In this document: positions 55,732 to 63,600 of the stretch, in pieces
Layout: the number at the start of each line of letters is the position of its first letter
Position numbering within the stretch: the stretch's first letter is position 1
From: JADKFD01 sp050250665
GTDB taxonomy: Bacteria > Pseudomonadota > Gammaproteobacteria > Xanthomonadales > SZUA-5
Length of the DNA stretch: 64,000 nucleotides
NCBI GenBank assembly: GCA_050250665.1
Contig: JBFWOF010000025.1
Location: forward strand, 1 to 64,000
Direction: 5' to 3'
Made by a program: the position numbers and the translations under genes
Notes under the pieces: model-generated
Seen by the model: only the letters and a program-made list of their open reading frames with translations
What the model was told of the DNA's origin: nothing
Databases searched by the model: none

Positions 55732-56286
55732 ATGACCCTGGACCCGAGCTATCCCGACGATGACCGCTGCCGTGCCGTGTTCAACACGGTCGAGGCCCTG
55801 ATCGAGCGCCGTTATGGCATCCCGGTGGTGATCAGCGATGTCATCGACCCCTTCACCGGCGATCTCGATGGCGCCGAAATCCAGATCGACCATGACCTGG
55901 AAGCGGAAGAAGCGCTGTTCATTCTGGTGCACCTGTTCGGTCACACCGTGCAGTGGAATCTGTCAGAGCGCGGACGCACGCTGGGCGTGCAGCAGCCCGA
56001 CCCGAATCTGTCGGAGGAACGCATGGCCGAGCTCTACCAGTACGAGCGCGAGGCCGCGGAGCTCAGTCTGAGCCTGTTTCATGAGGCCGGCGTACATGAT
56101 TTCGACCAGTGGCTGGCCGACTTCTTCCACTGCGACTGGTCTTATCTGGTGCATTTCTACAAAACCGCCGAGAAGCGCCCCTTCAAGAGCTTCTGGCAGG
56201 TAGGCACCGAGTTGCTCGAACCCAAGCCCATCCCTGAATTCACGCCCACAGTCTGGCGCGCGCGCTGGGATGGCGTGGTGGTCTGA
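55732..56286 (+). CDS. Metallopeptidase-like (ImmA/IrrE-type) protein, catalytic Glu missing
   Basis: This 184-residue protein recalls ImmA/IrrE: the segment ALFILVHLFGHTVQWN at ~64-79 holds an HxxxH pair, followed by YEREAAELSLSLFHEAG, which supplies a Glu at the third-ligand position. The zincin motif HExxH is HLFGH here, with Leu replacing the catalytic Glu. It may bind metal without peptidase activity. No HTH repressor or toxin partner is adjacent. Confidence 0.6.
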   Translation: MTLDPSYPDDDRCRAVFNTVEALIERRYGIPVVISDVIDPFTGDLDGAEIQIDHDLEAEEALFILVHLFGHTVQWNLSERGRTLGVQQPDPNLSEERMAELYQYEREAAELSLSLFHEAGVHDFDQWLADFFHCDWSYLVHFYKTAEKRPFKSFWQVGTELLEPKPIPEFTPTVWRARWDGVVV

Positions 56287-56351
56287 CCGCGCGAGCCTGA
56301 ACCAGCCATCGGCCTGACCCGCAGGTCCGGCCGAGCGTTCGACGTCCCGGA

Positions 56352-56435
56352 TCAGCCCTCGACGCCGGACAGCGTCGATGCCCGATCGAGGGCGACCATG
56401 AAGATCGTGATGCCGAGTGACAATATCCAACGCAT
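56352..56435 (-). CDS. Possible 27-residue small membrane peptide
   Basis: An open frame (MRWILSLGITIFMVALDRAS and seven more residues) follows a good ribosome-binding site (CAGGAGTCGGAAC). The first 16 residues are hydrophobic, enough for one membrane helix or a leader. Upstream is an AT-rich stretch (AAAATTTAACAAATT) that could hold a promoter. There is no homology support and it could be chance. Confidence 0.3.
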   Translation of the reverse strand: MRWILSLGITIFMVALDRASTLSGVEG

Positions 56436-56569
56436 GTTCCGACTCCTGCCGCAGGGGCGCATCCCGGTCGAAGCGCCGGGTTATTGCAATGACAGCAAAG
56501 AATGATCTCAGTTCGCTGACTGCAGCATGACGAAAATTTAACAAATTCGGCCGGAATCCGGGCAGAAGG

Positions 56570-56966
56570 TGGTTGTCGGTTGTCGGTTGTCGGGCAGAGC
56601 CGACTCACGCGGAGGCGCGGAGGACGCGGAGAAAAGCTGGATTCTGTTTGCGGAGTCTGCAGCAAACCCAGCTGCCCTCGTCGGACCGTCCTGGCTTGCA
56701 AACGGCAGGCCGTGGGTGGGAACGGGCTCTGCCCGGGAAAGCGGGTCGAAATTCCGCTTCCATTGCTTTGCCATCGGGGAGCTTGTTGTACGGGCATGTC
56801 TTGAACGACTGGTGCCTGCGAATCGCCTACCGTAACCAGGACTGGAAAGCTTGGGAACGCGACCAGACCAGCATGGTCCTACACTCGCATGTGCGCCTTC
56901 TTTTCTCCGCGACCTCCGCGCCTCCGCGTGAGTCAGCTTTGACCAAGGACCAGCAACAACCAGCAC
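56570..56966. mobile_element. ~400-bp MITE-like element with large imperfect inverted repeats
   Basis: The left arm 56601-56636 (CGACTCACGCGGAGGCGCGG and onward to GAGAAAAG) and right arm 56900-56935 are inverted repeats of 36 bases with about two differences. Outside them lie heptamer-type GGTTGTC (left, 56570-56592) and CAACAACC-type (right, 56950-56960) stretches that also roughly mirror each other. No transposase frame is present inside. The right end abuts the kinase gene stop (56970). Confidence 0.55.
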
Positions 56967-56969
56967 CCT

Positions 56970-59066
56970 TCACTTGATCTCGCGCAACAGCCGGAATCCG
57001 CGATCGGGGGCGGCGTTGTCTTCGTCTTCGCTGCTGGTCGGGCCTTCGATGCTGCTGTCGCGCCAGCCGCTGCCGGTCACATAACGGCCTACGCATACGC
57101 GACCGCTGGAATCGCGTTCCTTGCCCTGCAGGAAGCGCCCGAAATTGCCCAGCGCCTGGCGTACCTTGCCGATCTCCTTGAACTCGCAGCTGGCGGTCCA
57201 TTCCCGCACATTGCCGGCCAGATCCAACGGCCATTCCGGCGCGGCGGCAAATTGTCCGCCGGGAGCGGTGTTGCGGTAGCGGTCGCCGCAGGCGGCGTTC
57301 TCGCCGCGCAGATTGGCGCAGTCGCCGGCGCGCGCGGCTGCCGACAATTCGCGCCACTCCTGCAGCGTGGGCAGTCGATAAACCCGACCGGCCTGCTCGC
57401 TCATCCACGCCGCATAGGCGCGGGCGTCGTCAAAACTGACACAGACCACCGGATCGTTGCCGCTCTGCGGGAAACCGGGATCGCGCCAGGACAAGGCGCG
57501 GCCATTGTCACGGCAGCTGGCCGCCTTGCGCCCGGTGGCCTCGGCGAAACGCAGATAGTCGGCGCGGGTGATCTCGAAGCGGGACACGGCGATCGGGCTG
57601 GCGAAGCTCGCCAGGCGCCCGGCTGGAATCAGCAGCAGCTCCGGGCCGGGCCCATCGCGAAAGGGTTCGCCGCGAGCCGGAAAGCGCGCTACCAGCTGCA
57701 CCAGTTCGGCAAACTCGGCCGAAGGAGCCGGCAGCATCTGCGCCAGCGACAGCTGGCTGCCGGCCTCGGCCCGATCACGCGCCGTCCGCGCATTTTCCAA
57801 TGCCGGCCGGAAGCGTGTTTCCAGGGCCGATACCACCGACTGCACCGGCGGCAGGGCATCGGCATGACTGCTGCTGACCAGAGCCGCCCAGCGTGGCAGC
57901 CGCTCGATCAGCCGGGCGTCGTCGCTGTTGATCAGATCGGCGCTGGCGCGATCGAGCAGGGTATCGCGCAGGTCCAGCGCGCCGCTGTCCACCGGTTCCT
58001 GCAGGAACATCGGCGCCAGCAAGGCATCGGCGCTGTCGGCGGCACCATCGAACCAGTGCCCTCGCTCGATCGCCGCCAGGATCGCGGCTTGCGCGGCGCC
58101 GGGGCCCGCTTGAGCCGGCGCGGCTGCGTCGGCCAGCGGTGCTTGCGGGCGGCTGCTGACCCATGCCGCGATCGCAACCAACAGCACCAGCACGGCAATG
58201 ATCGAGATGGCCGGCAGCAAGGCCCGTCGCGGCTTTGGCCGGGCTGGCACGCTGGGCGGGTGCAGCTGCGACAGCGCCTGTGCCATGGTTTCGGCATCGG
58301 CGTAGCGATGCTCGGGGCGCTTGGCCAGCGCCGAATCAAAAAATGCCTGCCAATGCGCCAGCGCTGGCGGCAGCCGCGGGATAGGATCCTGCTGATGGCG
58401 GAGGGCCACGGCCAGGAAGTCGTCGGCATCGAAGGGCGCGTGGCCGGTCAGCAGCTGGTAGGCCAGACAGCCGACGCTGTAGAGATCGCTGCGGCCGTCG
58501 ACCACTTCACCGCGGGCCTGCTCCGGGCTCATCGTCAGCGAACTGCCCACGGTGCGTCCGTGGGTGGTCAGGCGATGGTTGCTCTTGACCTTGAGGGCCA
58601 CACCGAAATCGGCCAGCAGGGGATTGCCGCGGCCGTCGAACAGCACATTGGCCGGCTTGACGTCACGATGCACCACGCCCTTGGCGTGGGCATGCCCGAG
58701 CGCGCTCAATACCGCGGTCAGAATGCGCTTGACCTCATCCTCGGGCATCGGTCGCGGGCGGCTTTCCAGATCACCGTGTGCCAGCAGCGGCATGATGTAG
58801 CAGGCACTGCCGTCCTCGGTGCGGGTGACCTCGAAGATGGCAACGATGTTGGGATGATCGAGCGCCGCAATCAGCTGCGCTTCCTGCTCGAAGCGCTGAT
58901 TCAGCTCTGGCGCATCGCGGCCCACCGCGCGCAGCACCTTGATCGCCACCGGACGATCGAGCGCCAGCTGCCGGCCCCGATACACGGTCGCCATACCGCC
59001 CGAGCCCAGCGCGCTCTCGACCGCATAGCCCGGTATGCGTGGCAGATCGGAGTCTTGATCGGTCAT
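56970..59066 (-). CDS. Ser/Thr protein kinase fused to FGE-sulfatase domain
   Basis: The start at 59066 (MTDQDSDLPRIPGYAVESAL) is preferred to the longer frame. The 698-residue protein has an N-terminal Hanks-type kinase (~12-270): GSGGMATVYRG, VAIKVL, HRDVKPANVLFD, ADFGVA and SPEQARGE. A membrane helix is at ~280-303, an Ala-rich region follows, and a formylglycine-generating-enzyme-like (SUMF1) domain lies at ~510-698 with SRFEITRADYLRFAEATG, GNVREW and a final RGFRLL. The FGE domain is probably periplasmic and acts as a sensor or ligand binder. A stand-alone gene. Confidence 0.85.
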   Translation of the reverse strand: MTDQDSDLPRIPGYAVESALGSGGMATVYRGRQLALDRPVAIKVLRAVGRDAPELNQRFEQEAQLIAALDHPNIVAIFEVTRTEDGSACYIMPLLAHGDLESRPRPMPEDEVKRILTAVLSALGHAHAKGVVHRDVKPANVLFDGRGNPLLADFGVALKVKSNHRLTTHGRTVGSSLTMSPEQARGEVVDGRSDLYSVGCLAYQLLTGHAPFDADDFLAVALRHQQDPIPRLPPALAHWQAFFDSALAKRPEHRYADAETMAQALSQLHPPSVPARPKPRRALLPAISIIAVLVLLVAIAAWVSSRPQAPLADAAAPAQAGPGAAQAAILAAIERGHWFDGAADSADALLAPMFLQEPVDSGALDLRDTLLDRASADLINSDDARLIERLPRWAALVSSSHADALPPVQSVVSALETRFRPALENARTARDRAEAGSQLSLAQMLPAPSAEFAELVQLVARFPARGEPFRDGPGPELLLIPAGRLASFASPIAVSRFEITRADYLRFAEATGRKAASCRDNGRALSWRDPGFPQSGNDPVVCVSFDDARAYAAWMSEQAGRVYRLPTLQEWRELSAAARAGDCANLRGENAACGDRYRNTAPGGQFAAAPEWPLDLAGNVREWTASCEFKEIGKVRQALGNFGRFLQGKERDSSGRVCVGRYVTGSGWRDSSIEGPTSSEDEDNAAPDRGFRLLREIK

Positions 59067-59193
59067 GGATCTCTGAGTCGGTTCCGCGTGCTTGCACCCC
59101 TGGGGTGTCGATCGTCCAAGCATAGGCGCCCTGACAGCCTCAGGGCGAACCCTGTGAATCAACGATTCACGCGATCAGGGCTAGAATCAGCCC

Positions 59194-59760
59194 ATGAGTT
59201 TACCGCTGCGTTTACTGCTGACTGCCCTGGCCCTGCTGCTCGCTGCACCGGCGTCGGCAGCGACCATCTACAAGTGCCGTCAGGCCGGTGGGGTGGTCAG
59301 CTATCAGGACAATCCCTGTCCGGGACGACAGATCGGGGTGCTGCGCACACCGACCACTGCGGCCGCTGCCCGCGCGCCGGCAGCCACCACGGCCCCGGCC
59401 AAAGCCACGTCGGAGGCAGCGCGACCGACACCCACGGCGCGGGCGCCGCGGCCATCGTTCAAGTGCGTAAGACCCGACGGCAGCCACTACTACACCGGCA
59501 ACGCCCGGCCGGCACGGATGCTGGTGGATGCCTCCAACACGGTGGCCAAGAGGGTCGCTGGCGCGCCCGCGGCGCCGCCGGGCAAGGCCTGGGCCGAAGA
59601 CCAGTGCGCCAACAGCACCCGCGCGGAAAGCTGCCAGTACTACCAGGAGCAGATCGCCGCCAACGATGCCCGCGAGGCTGCGGCCAAGGGCACCGATGCC
59701 TCGCGACTGAAGCGTGAAGGGCAGCGTCTGCGGGCTATCCGCAACCATCGCTGCAACTGA
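59194..59760 (+). CDS. DUF4124 family secreted protein
   Basis: This 188-residue protein has a signal peptide (MSLPLRLLLTALALLLAAPA) and a DUF4124 domain (ATIYKCRQAGGVVSYQDNPC) followed by a Pro/Ala/Thr-rich linker. A second region (FKCVRPDGSHYYTGN) repeats the pattern more weakly. There are seven Cys, suggesting disulfides. It is probably periplasmic. It is transcribed divergently from the kinase gene, with 127 bp between their starts. Confidence 0.8.
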   Translation: MSLPLRLLLTALALLLAAPASAATIYKCRQAGGVVSYQDNPCPGRQIGVLRTPTTAAAARAPAATTAPAKATSEAARPTPTARAPRPSFKCVRPDGSHYYTGNARPARMLVDASNTVAKRVAGAPAAPPGKAWAEDQCANSTRAESCQYYQEQIAANDAREAAAKGTDASRLKREGQRLRAIRNHRCN

Positions 59761-59874
59761 CGTCCGGGTCGGAAGTCGCCAAAGCTGCGACCTTTCTCCC
59801 GATCTCTGGCGACGCCCGCACTGCCGGCCGCTCGCCGAATCCGTATCCCTCACTCCCATACTCAGGAGCCGAAC

Positions 59875-60711
59875 ATGGATCGATTGATCGAAGTCTTTTC
59901 CAACATGCCCTGGGCGAGCCAGTTGGCGAGCTGGAGCGTACGCCTGGCCACCGCCCTGCTGCTGTTGCTGCTGGGCTTGTGGATCGTCCGCCTGGCCGCC
60001 AATGCCCTGGCGCGCCTGATGACGCGCATGAATGTCGACCCGATGCTGCGTGATTTCCTGCGCAGCGTACTCACCGGCGTGCTCACGGTGCTGGTCCTGG
60101 CCGGTGCGCTGGATTCGCTGGGTGTGCCGATGACCTCGATCCTGGCAGCGCTCGGCGCCGCCGGTCTGGCCATCGCGCTGGCACTGCGCGATTCACTGGC
60201 CAACCTGGCGGCCGGCGTCACCCTGATTCTGCTCAAGCCCTTCCGCGTGGGTGATGTCATCGAAATCGGCAGCCAGAAAGGCAAGGTCGAGGGTATGCGT
60301 CTGATGCATACGGTGATGGCGACCCCGGACAATTGCGAAGTGGTGTTGCCGAACTCGCATGTCGCCAGTCAGCCGATCACCAACTTCACCCGGCGCGACA
60401 CCCGCCGCATCGATCTGGTGATCGGCATCGCCTACCAGGACGACATCGGCAAGGCCTTCAGCGTCATCGACCGGGTGCTCAAGGCCGAATCACGGGTGCT
60501 GGCCGAGCCGGAGCCGATGCTGCTGGTCGACCAGCTCGGCGAAAGCAGTGTCGATCTGGCCATACGACCGTGGGTGGCGACTCCGGACCTGCTGGTCACC
60601 CGCGCCAGCCTGCTGCGCCAGATCAAGGAAGAGCTCGGCGCCGCCGGCATCGACATCCCCTTCCCGCAGCGCGTGTTGCATGTGGTGAAGGACGCGGAGG
60701 CGGCGAGCTGA
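59875..60711 (+). CDS. Small-conductance mechanosensitive channel (MscS)
   Basis: This 278-residue protein has three membrane helices; the pore-lining third helix and following region read AALGAAGLAIALALRDSLAN and LAAGVTLILLKPFRVGDVI, the MscS signature. The beta domain and C-terminal region (VVLPNSHVASQPITNFTRRD, and the ferredoxin-like GAAGIDIPFPQRVLHV) are complete. It releases solutes on hypo-osmotic shock. It is alone between the DUF4124 gene and a repeat cluster. Confidence 0.92.
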   Translation: MDRLIEVFSNMPWASQLASWSVRLATALLLLLLGLWIVRLAANALARLMTRMNVDPMLRDFLRSVLTGVLTVLVLAGALDSLGVPMTSILAALGAAGLAIALALRDSLANLAAGVTLILLKPFRVGDVIEIGSQKGKVEGMRLMHTVMATPDNCEVVLPNSHVASQPITNFTRRDTRRIDLVIGIAYQDDIGKAFSVIDRVLKAESRVLAEPEPMLLVDQLGESSVDLAIRPWVATPDLLVTRASLLRQIKEELGAAGIDIPFPQRVLHVVKDAEAAS

Positions 60712-60736
60712 AAAAGGGGGCACGGGGAACGGGGCA

Positions 60737-60784
60737 GGGGACTCGGGACTCGGGACTCGGGACTCGGGACTCGGGACTCGGGAC
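60737..60784. repeat. GGGACTC heptamer array (six to seven copies)
   Basis: Perfect 7-base repeats of GGGACTC, preceded by CACGGGGAACGGGGCAGGGG. Fits a G-quadruplex pattern. Lies 26 bp after the MscS stop. Confidence 0.9.
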
Positions 60785-60794
60785 AAAACCCCGG

Positions 60795-60891
60795 GCGTCA
60801 TTGCGAGGAGCGCAGCGACGAAGCAATCCAGGACCTGCGACTCCAGTTCTGGATTGCTTCCCCCGGATCAAATCCGGGGTCGCAATGACGC
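60795..60891. repeat. GTCATTGCGAG element, full length
   Basis: Same family as 37661-37747 and 46737-46835, with the interior CAATCCAG/CTGGATTG and end CGCAATGACGC. It follows the heptamer array, exactly the order seen at 46649-46835. Confidence 0.85.
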
Positions 60892-60899
60892 GGGCTCTG

Positions 60900-60969
60900 G
60901 TGGGTCCAGACTTGTCTGGACGCTTTTTCCACCCAAAGGCCAAGAGCGTCCAGACAAGTCTGGACCTAC
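60900..60969. repeat. GTCCAGAC hairpin pair, copy 5
   Basis: Units GTGGGTCCAGAC-TT-GTCTGGACGC and inverted partner with a ~26-base spacer. Together with 60737-60891 it fills the 307-bp gap 60712-61018. Confidence 0.9.
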
Positions 60970-61018
60970 CGTTCCCTCAGGTCTGTGGCAGGCGTGATTT
61001 GGCCTTCGCCCGTGCCCC

Positions 61019-61882
61019 CTACTCCGGCAACGGAGTGAACTCGTCCTCCCCGGGCACGGCGGCAAAGCGCTGCTCGCGCCAGTCGGTCTTGGCCTGCTCG
61101 ATGCGCTCCGGACGCGACGATACGAAATTCCACCACAGATGACGCCGCTCGGTCAGCGGCGGGCCACCCAGCCAGGCCAGCAGAGTGTCTTCCTCGGCCA
61201 GCACGGTCAGTGCCTGCTGCTGGGGCAGGACCTGCAGCGTTCCGGCCGGAATCAGTTGACCGTCGATCCGCAGGCTGCCGCGCACCACGTACAGGGCCTG
61301 TTGCTGTGTAGTCGACGGCAGCTGCAGCTCGGCACCGCCGGTCATGGTTCCCGCTACGTAGAAAAGTTCGCTCAAGGTACGCACCGGAGACCGCTGGCCC
61401 AGGGCCTCTCCTGCGATCAGCTGCAAGGACAAGCCTGGGCCCTCGATCCGCGGCAGATCGGCCGCCGGGTGATGATCGAAAGCGGGCGCGCTTTCTTCCT
61501 GATCCAGCGGCAGCGCCACCCAGGCCTGCAGTCCGTGCAGCGGTCCACCGCTGGCCCGCAGCGCATCGGGCGAGCGCTCGGAGTGGACGATGCCGCGTCC
61601 GGCATTCATCCAGTTGACGTCACCCGGACGGATTTCCTGCGCAGAACCCAGGCTGTCCCGGTGCATCAGCGCGCCCTCGAACAGGAAGGTGACGGTCGCC
61701 AGACCAATATGCGGATGCGGCCTGACATCGATGCCCTGTCCAGGCGCGAACTGCGCCGGGCCCATGTGATCGAGAAACACGAAGGGTCCGACACTGCGCT
61801 GCAATCGATGCGGCAGCAATCTGGCGACTTCGAAGCCCCCCAGATCCTTGCGCAGACCGGTAATGCTGACGGGTAGGTTCAT
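61019..61882 (-). CDS. Pirin family protein
   Basis: The start at 61882 (MNLPVSITGLRKDLGGFEVA) gives 287 residues. Conserved pirin blocks: FVFLDHMGPAQFAPG, DVRPHPHIGLATVTFLFEG (metal-binding His), HRDSLGSAQEIRPGDVNWM, NAGRGIVHSER (His and Glu), then the C-terminal cupin with LYVVRGSLRIDG. Bacterial pirins bind iron; some have quercetinase activity or regulate pyruvate metabolism. No clue to substrate from neighbours. Confidence 0.9.
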   Translation of the reverse strand: MNLPVSITGLRKDLGGFEVARLLPHRLQRSVGPFVFLDHMGPAQFAPGQGIDVRPHPHIGLATVTFLFEGALMHRDSLGSAQEIRPGDVNWMNAGRGIVHSERSPDALRASGGPLHGLQAWVALPLDQEESAPAFDHHPAADLPRIEGPGLSLQLIAGEALGQRSPVRTLSELFYVAGTMTGGAELQLPSTTQQQALYVVRGSLRIDGQLIPAGTLQVLPQQQALTVLAEEDTLLAWLGGPPLTERRHLWWNFVSSRPERIEQAKTDWREQRFAAVPGEDEFTPLPE

Positions 61883-62020
61883 GGGCACAAACTCCGACCA
61901 ATGGGCAATGTACTTGGGGCTGGACTCTGGCAGTATCGGCGCGTTCTCGGGTCGATCCGACCCCGGGCGCGCCCGCGAAAGCCAACAGGGATCAGCGCGC
62001 AAGGAAGCGCACGTGGCGGC

Positions 62021-62329
62021 TCAATCGACCAGTTCTTCGTCCTGCAGACGGCCATTGACGAATATCAGGCGGCGCGCAAACTTGTTCGAACCGAAGTCGT
62101 AGATCCACTCTTCGATTTCGATCTCGATGGCCACCGCCTCGTTGATCGCGTTCTGTCGGTAGACCGTGCGGTAGTAGCGACTCTCGTCAGCGGGATTGCC
62201 ACAACGCTTGCGCACTTCGTAGCGCGACATTCCCTGCAGTACCAGCTGGTTGCCGCAGCGCATGGCCTGCGCCGGCCAGGGGTAGACCATCAGGGCAACG
62301 GTCAGCGACAGCAGCAGGCGGATACGCAT
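62021..62329 (-). CDS. DUF2845 family secreted protein
   Basis: This 102-residue protein has a signal peptide (~1-22, ending AQA) and the DUF2845 pattern: MRCGNQLVLQGMSRYEVRKR then CGNPADESRY, and later EEWIYDFGSNKFARRLIF. Two Cys (RCGN and RCGN) may form a disulfide. Function unknown; probably periplasmic. It lies 46 bp after the reductase gene on the same strand. Confidence 0.82.
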   Translation of the reverse strand: MRIRLLLSLTVALMVYPWPAQAMRCGNQLVLQGMSRYEVRKRCGNPADESRYYRTVYRQNAINEAVAIEIEIEEWIYDFGSNKFARRLIFVNGRLQDEELVD

Positions 62330-62375
62330 CGGGGACTCCTGAGTGGGTGCAATGGCCGCTGCGAGCGGAGATCAC

Positions 62376-63455
62376 CTATCCGGGGGCAGCGGAGCGGGCC
62401 CGGATCAATGCTGCCAGCACGTCTGGCGCGTAGTCGAAGGAATCGTAATACAGGCGATCATCGGGCAGACCGGCCGCGACAAAATCACGACGGCCCGCTT
62501 CGATCATCGGTGGTGGCCCGCTCATGTAGACATCGAAACGGGACAGATCCGGAAAATCCTTGAGCACGGCTTCATGGACCGGGCCGGCACGGTATTGGTT
62601 CCGCTCCAGCGGACTGGCCTCGCTCAGCACCGGCGTGTAGCGCACATTGCTGTGGCGGTCCTGCCATTGCCGGCACAGCGATTCCAGGTACAGATCCTCG
62701 ACATGACGCGCACCCCAGTAGATGTGCAGCGCCCGATGGGTGTGGCGCTCGATCAGGTGCTCGACAATGGCCTTGATCGGGGCGAATCCGGTGCCGCCGG
62801 CCATCAGCAATATCGGCCGGTCACCGCCCTCGCGGGGCACAAAGGTGCCGAGCGGCGCTTCCACACGCAGCACCTGGCCCAGCCGCAGCTCGTCGAACAC
62901 GAACTGGGTGAAGCCGCCGCCGCTGACCCGGCGGATGTGCAGATCCAGGGTGTCACCGTGATGCGGCGCATTGGCGATGGAAAACGCCCGGCGCTTGCCC
63001 TCGGGCAGCAGGATGTCCAGATATTGCCCGGGCAGATAATTGAAGCCCTCGCGCTGCGCCGGCAGCAGCTTCAGTTCCATGACGTCGTCGCAGAGGCGGT
63101 GCTTGGCGGCCACCTTGACCGCCAGCTGGCGGATCGGAATGCCGGCGACTGCTTCGACCTCGCGGATGGCGATGGTCAGATCACTTGAGGCCACGGCCTG
63201 ACACAGCAGCGCCTGACCGCATTCGCGCTCGGCCTCGCTGAGCGCACTCGGCGGGTTGTAGGGGTAGCTGACCTCGCCGCTGATCAGTCGGCCCTTGCAG
63301 CTGCCACAGCTGCCGGAAAGGCAGCTGTAGGGCAAGGCCAGGCCGGCCCGCCGGGCGGCCGCCAGCACGGTTTCGCCTCCGCGCACATCGAAGGACTTGC
63401 CGCTGCCGGCCAGCTGCACCTGGTGCTCTGCGTGGGTGGGGATTTCTCTGTTCAT
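62376..63455 (-). CDS. 2Fe-2S ferredoxin/flavin reductase (glucoseen-reductase-like)
   Basis: The start at 63455 (MNREIPTHAEHQVQLAGSGK) gives 359 residues. An N-terminal plant-type ferredoxin domain has the cluster motif CLSGSCGSCKGRL and later LLCQ. A ferredoxin-NADP reductase core follows: YLPGQYLDILLPEGKRRAF with SIAN (FAD), ILLMAGGTGFAPIKAIVEHL (NAD(P)H), and YMSGPPPMIEAGR near the end. Such enzymes pass electrons from NAD(P)H to oxygenases; in Xanthomonads they are annotated as CDP-6-deoxy-glucoseen reductase. The partner oxygenase is not in the window. Confidence 0.88.
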   Translation of the reverse strand: MNREIPTHAEHQVQLAGSGKSFDVRGGETVLAAARRAGLALPYSCLSGSCGSCKGRLISGEVSYPYNPPSALSEAERECGQALLCQAVASSDLTIAIREVEAVAGIPIRQLAVKVAAKHRLCDDVMELKLLPAQREGFNYLPGQYLDILLPEGKRRAFSIANAPHHGDTLDLHIRRVSGGGFTQFVFDELRLGQVLRVEAPLGTFVPREGGDRPILLMAGGTGFAPIKAIVEHLIERHTHRALHIYWGARHVEDLYLESLCRQWQDRHSNVRYTPVLSEASPLERNQYRAGPVHEAVLKDFPDLSRFDVYMSGPPPMIEAGRRDFVAAGLPDDRLYYDSFDYAPDVLAALIRARSAAPG

Positions 63456-63545
63456 GGCCCGAGTATCGCCCCTCAAGTCTGCACAGGACATCAAGACCGG
63501 AAATTCCTGCGCCGCGTGTCAGCAGCTGTGCTTGCCACGCCGCCC

Positions 63546-63571
63546 AAAAAAAACGGGGGCCGAAGCCCCCG
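63546..63571 (-). terminator. Rho-independent terminator of the porin gene
   Basis: On the minus strand CGGGGGC-TTCG-GCCCCCG is followed by eight T. It lies about 30 bp after the porin stop (63601). Strong canonical hairpin with a UUCG tetraloop. Confidence 0.9.
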
Positions 63572-63600
63572 CTCAATTCAAGTCGTGACTGCGATGGGCG

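Noticed and set aside
57252..59717. 821-codon open frame antisense to the kinase gene
   Set aside because: Shadow frame; the kinase motifs on the minus strand are clear and this frame also crosses the DUF4124 gene.
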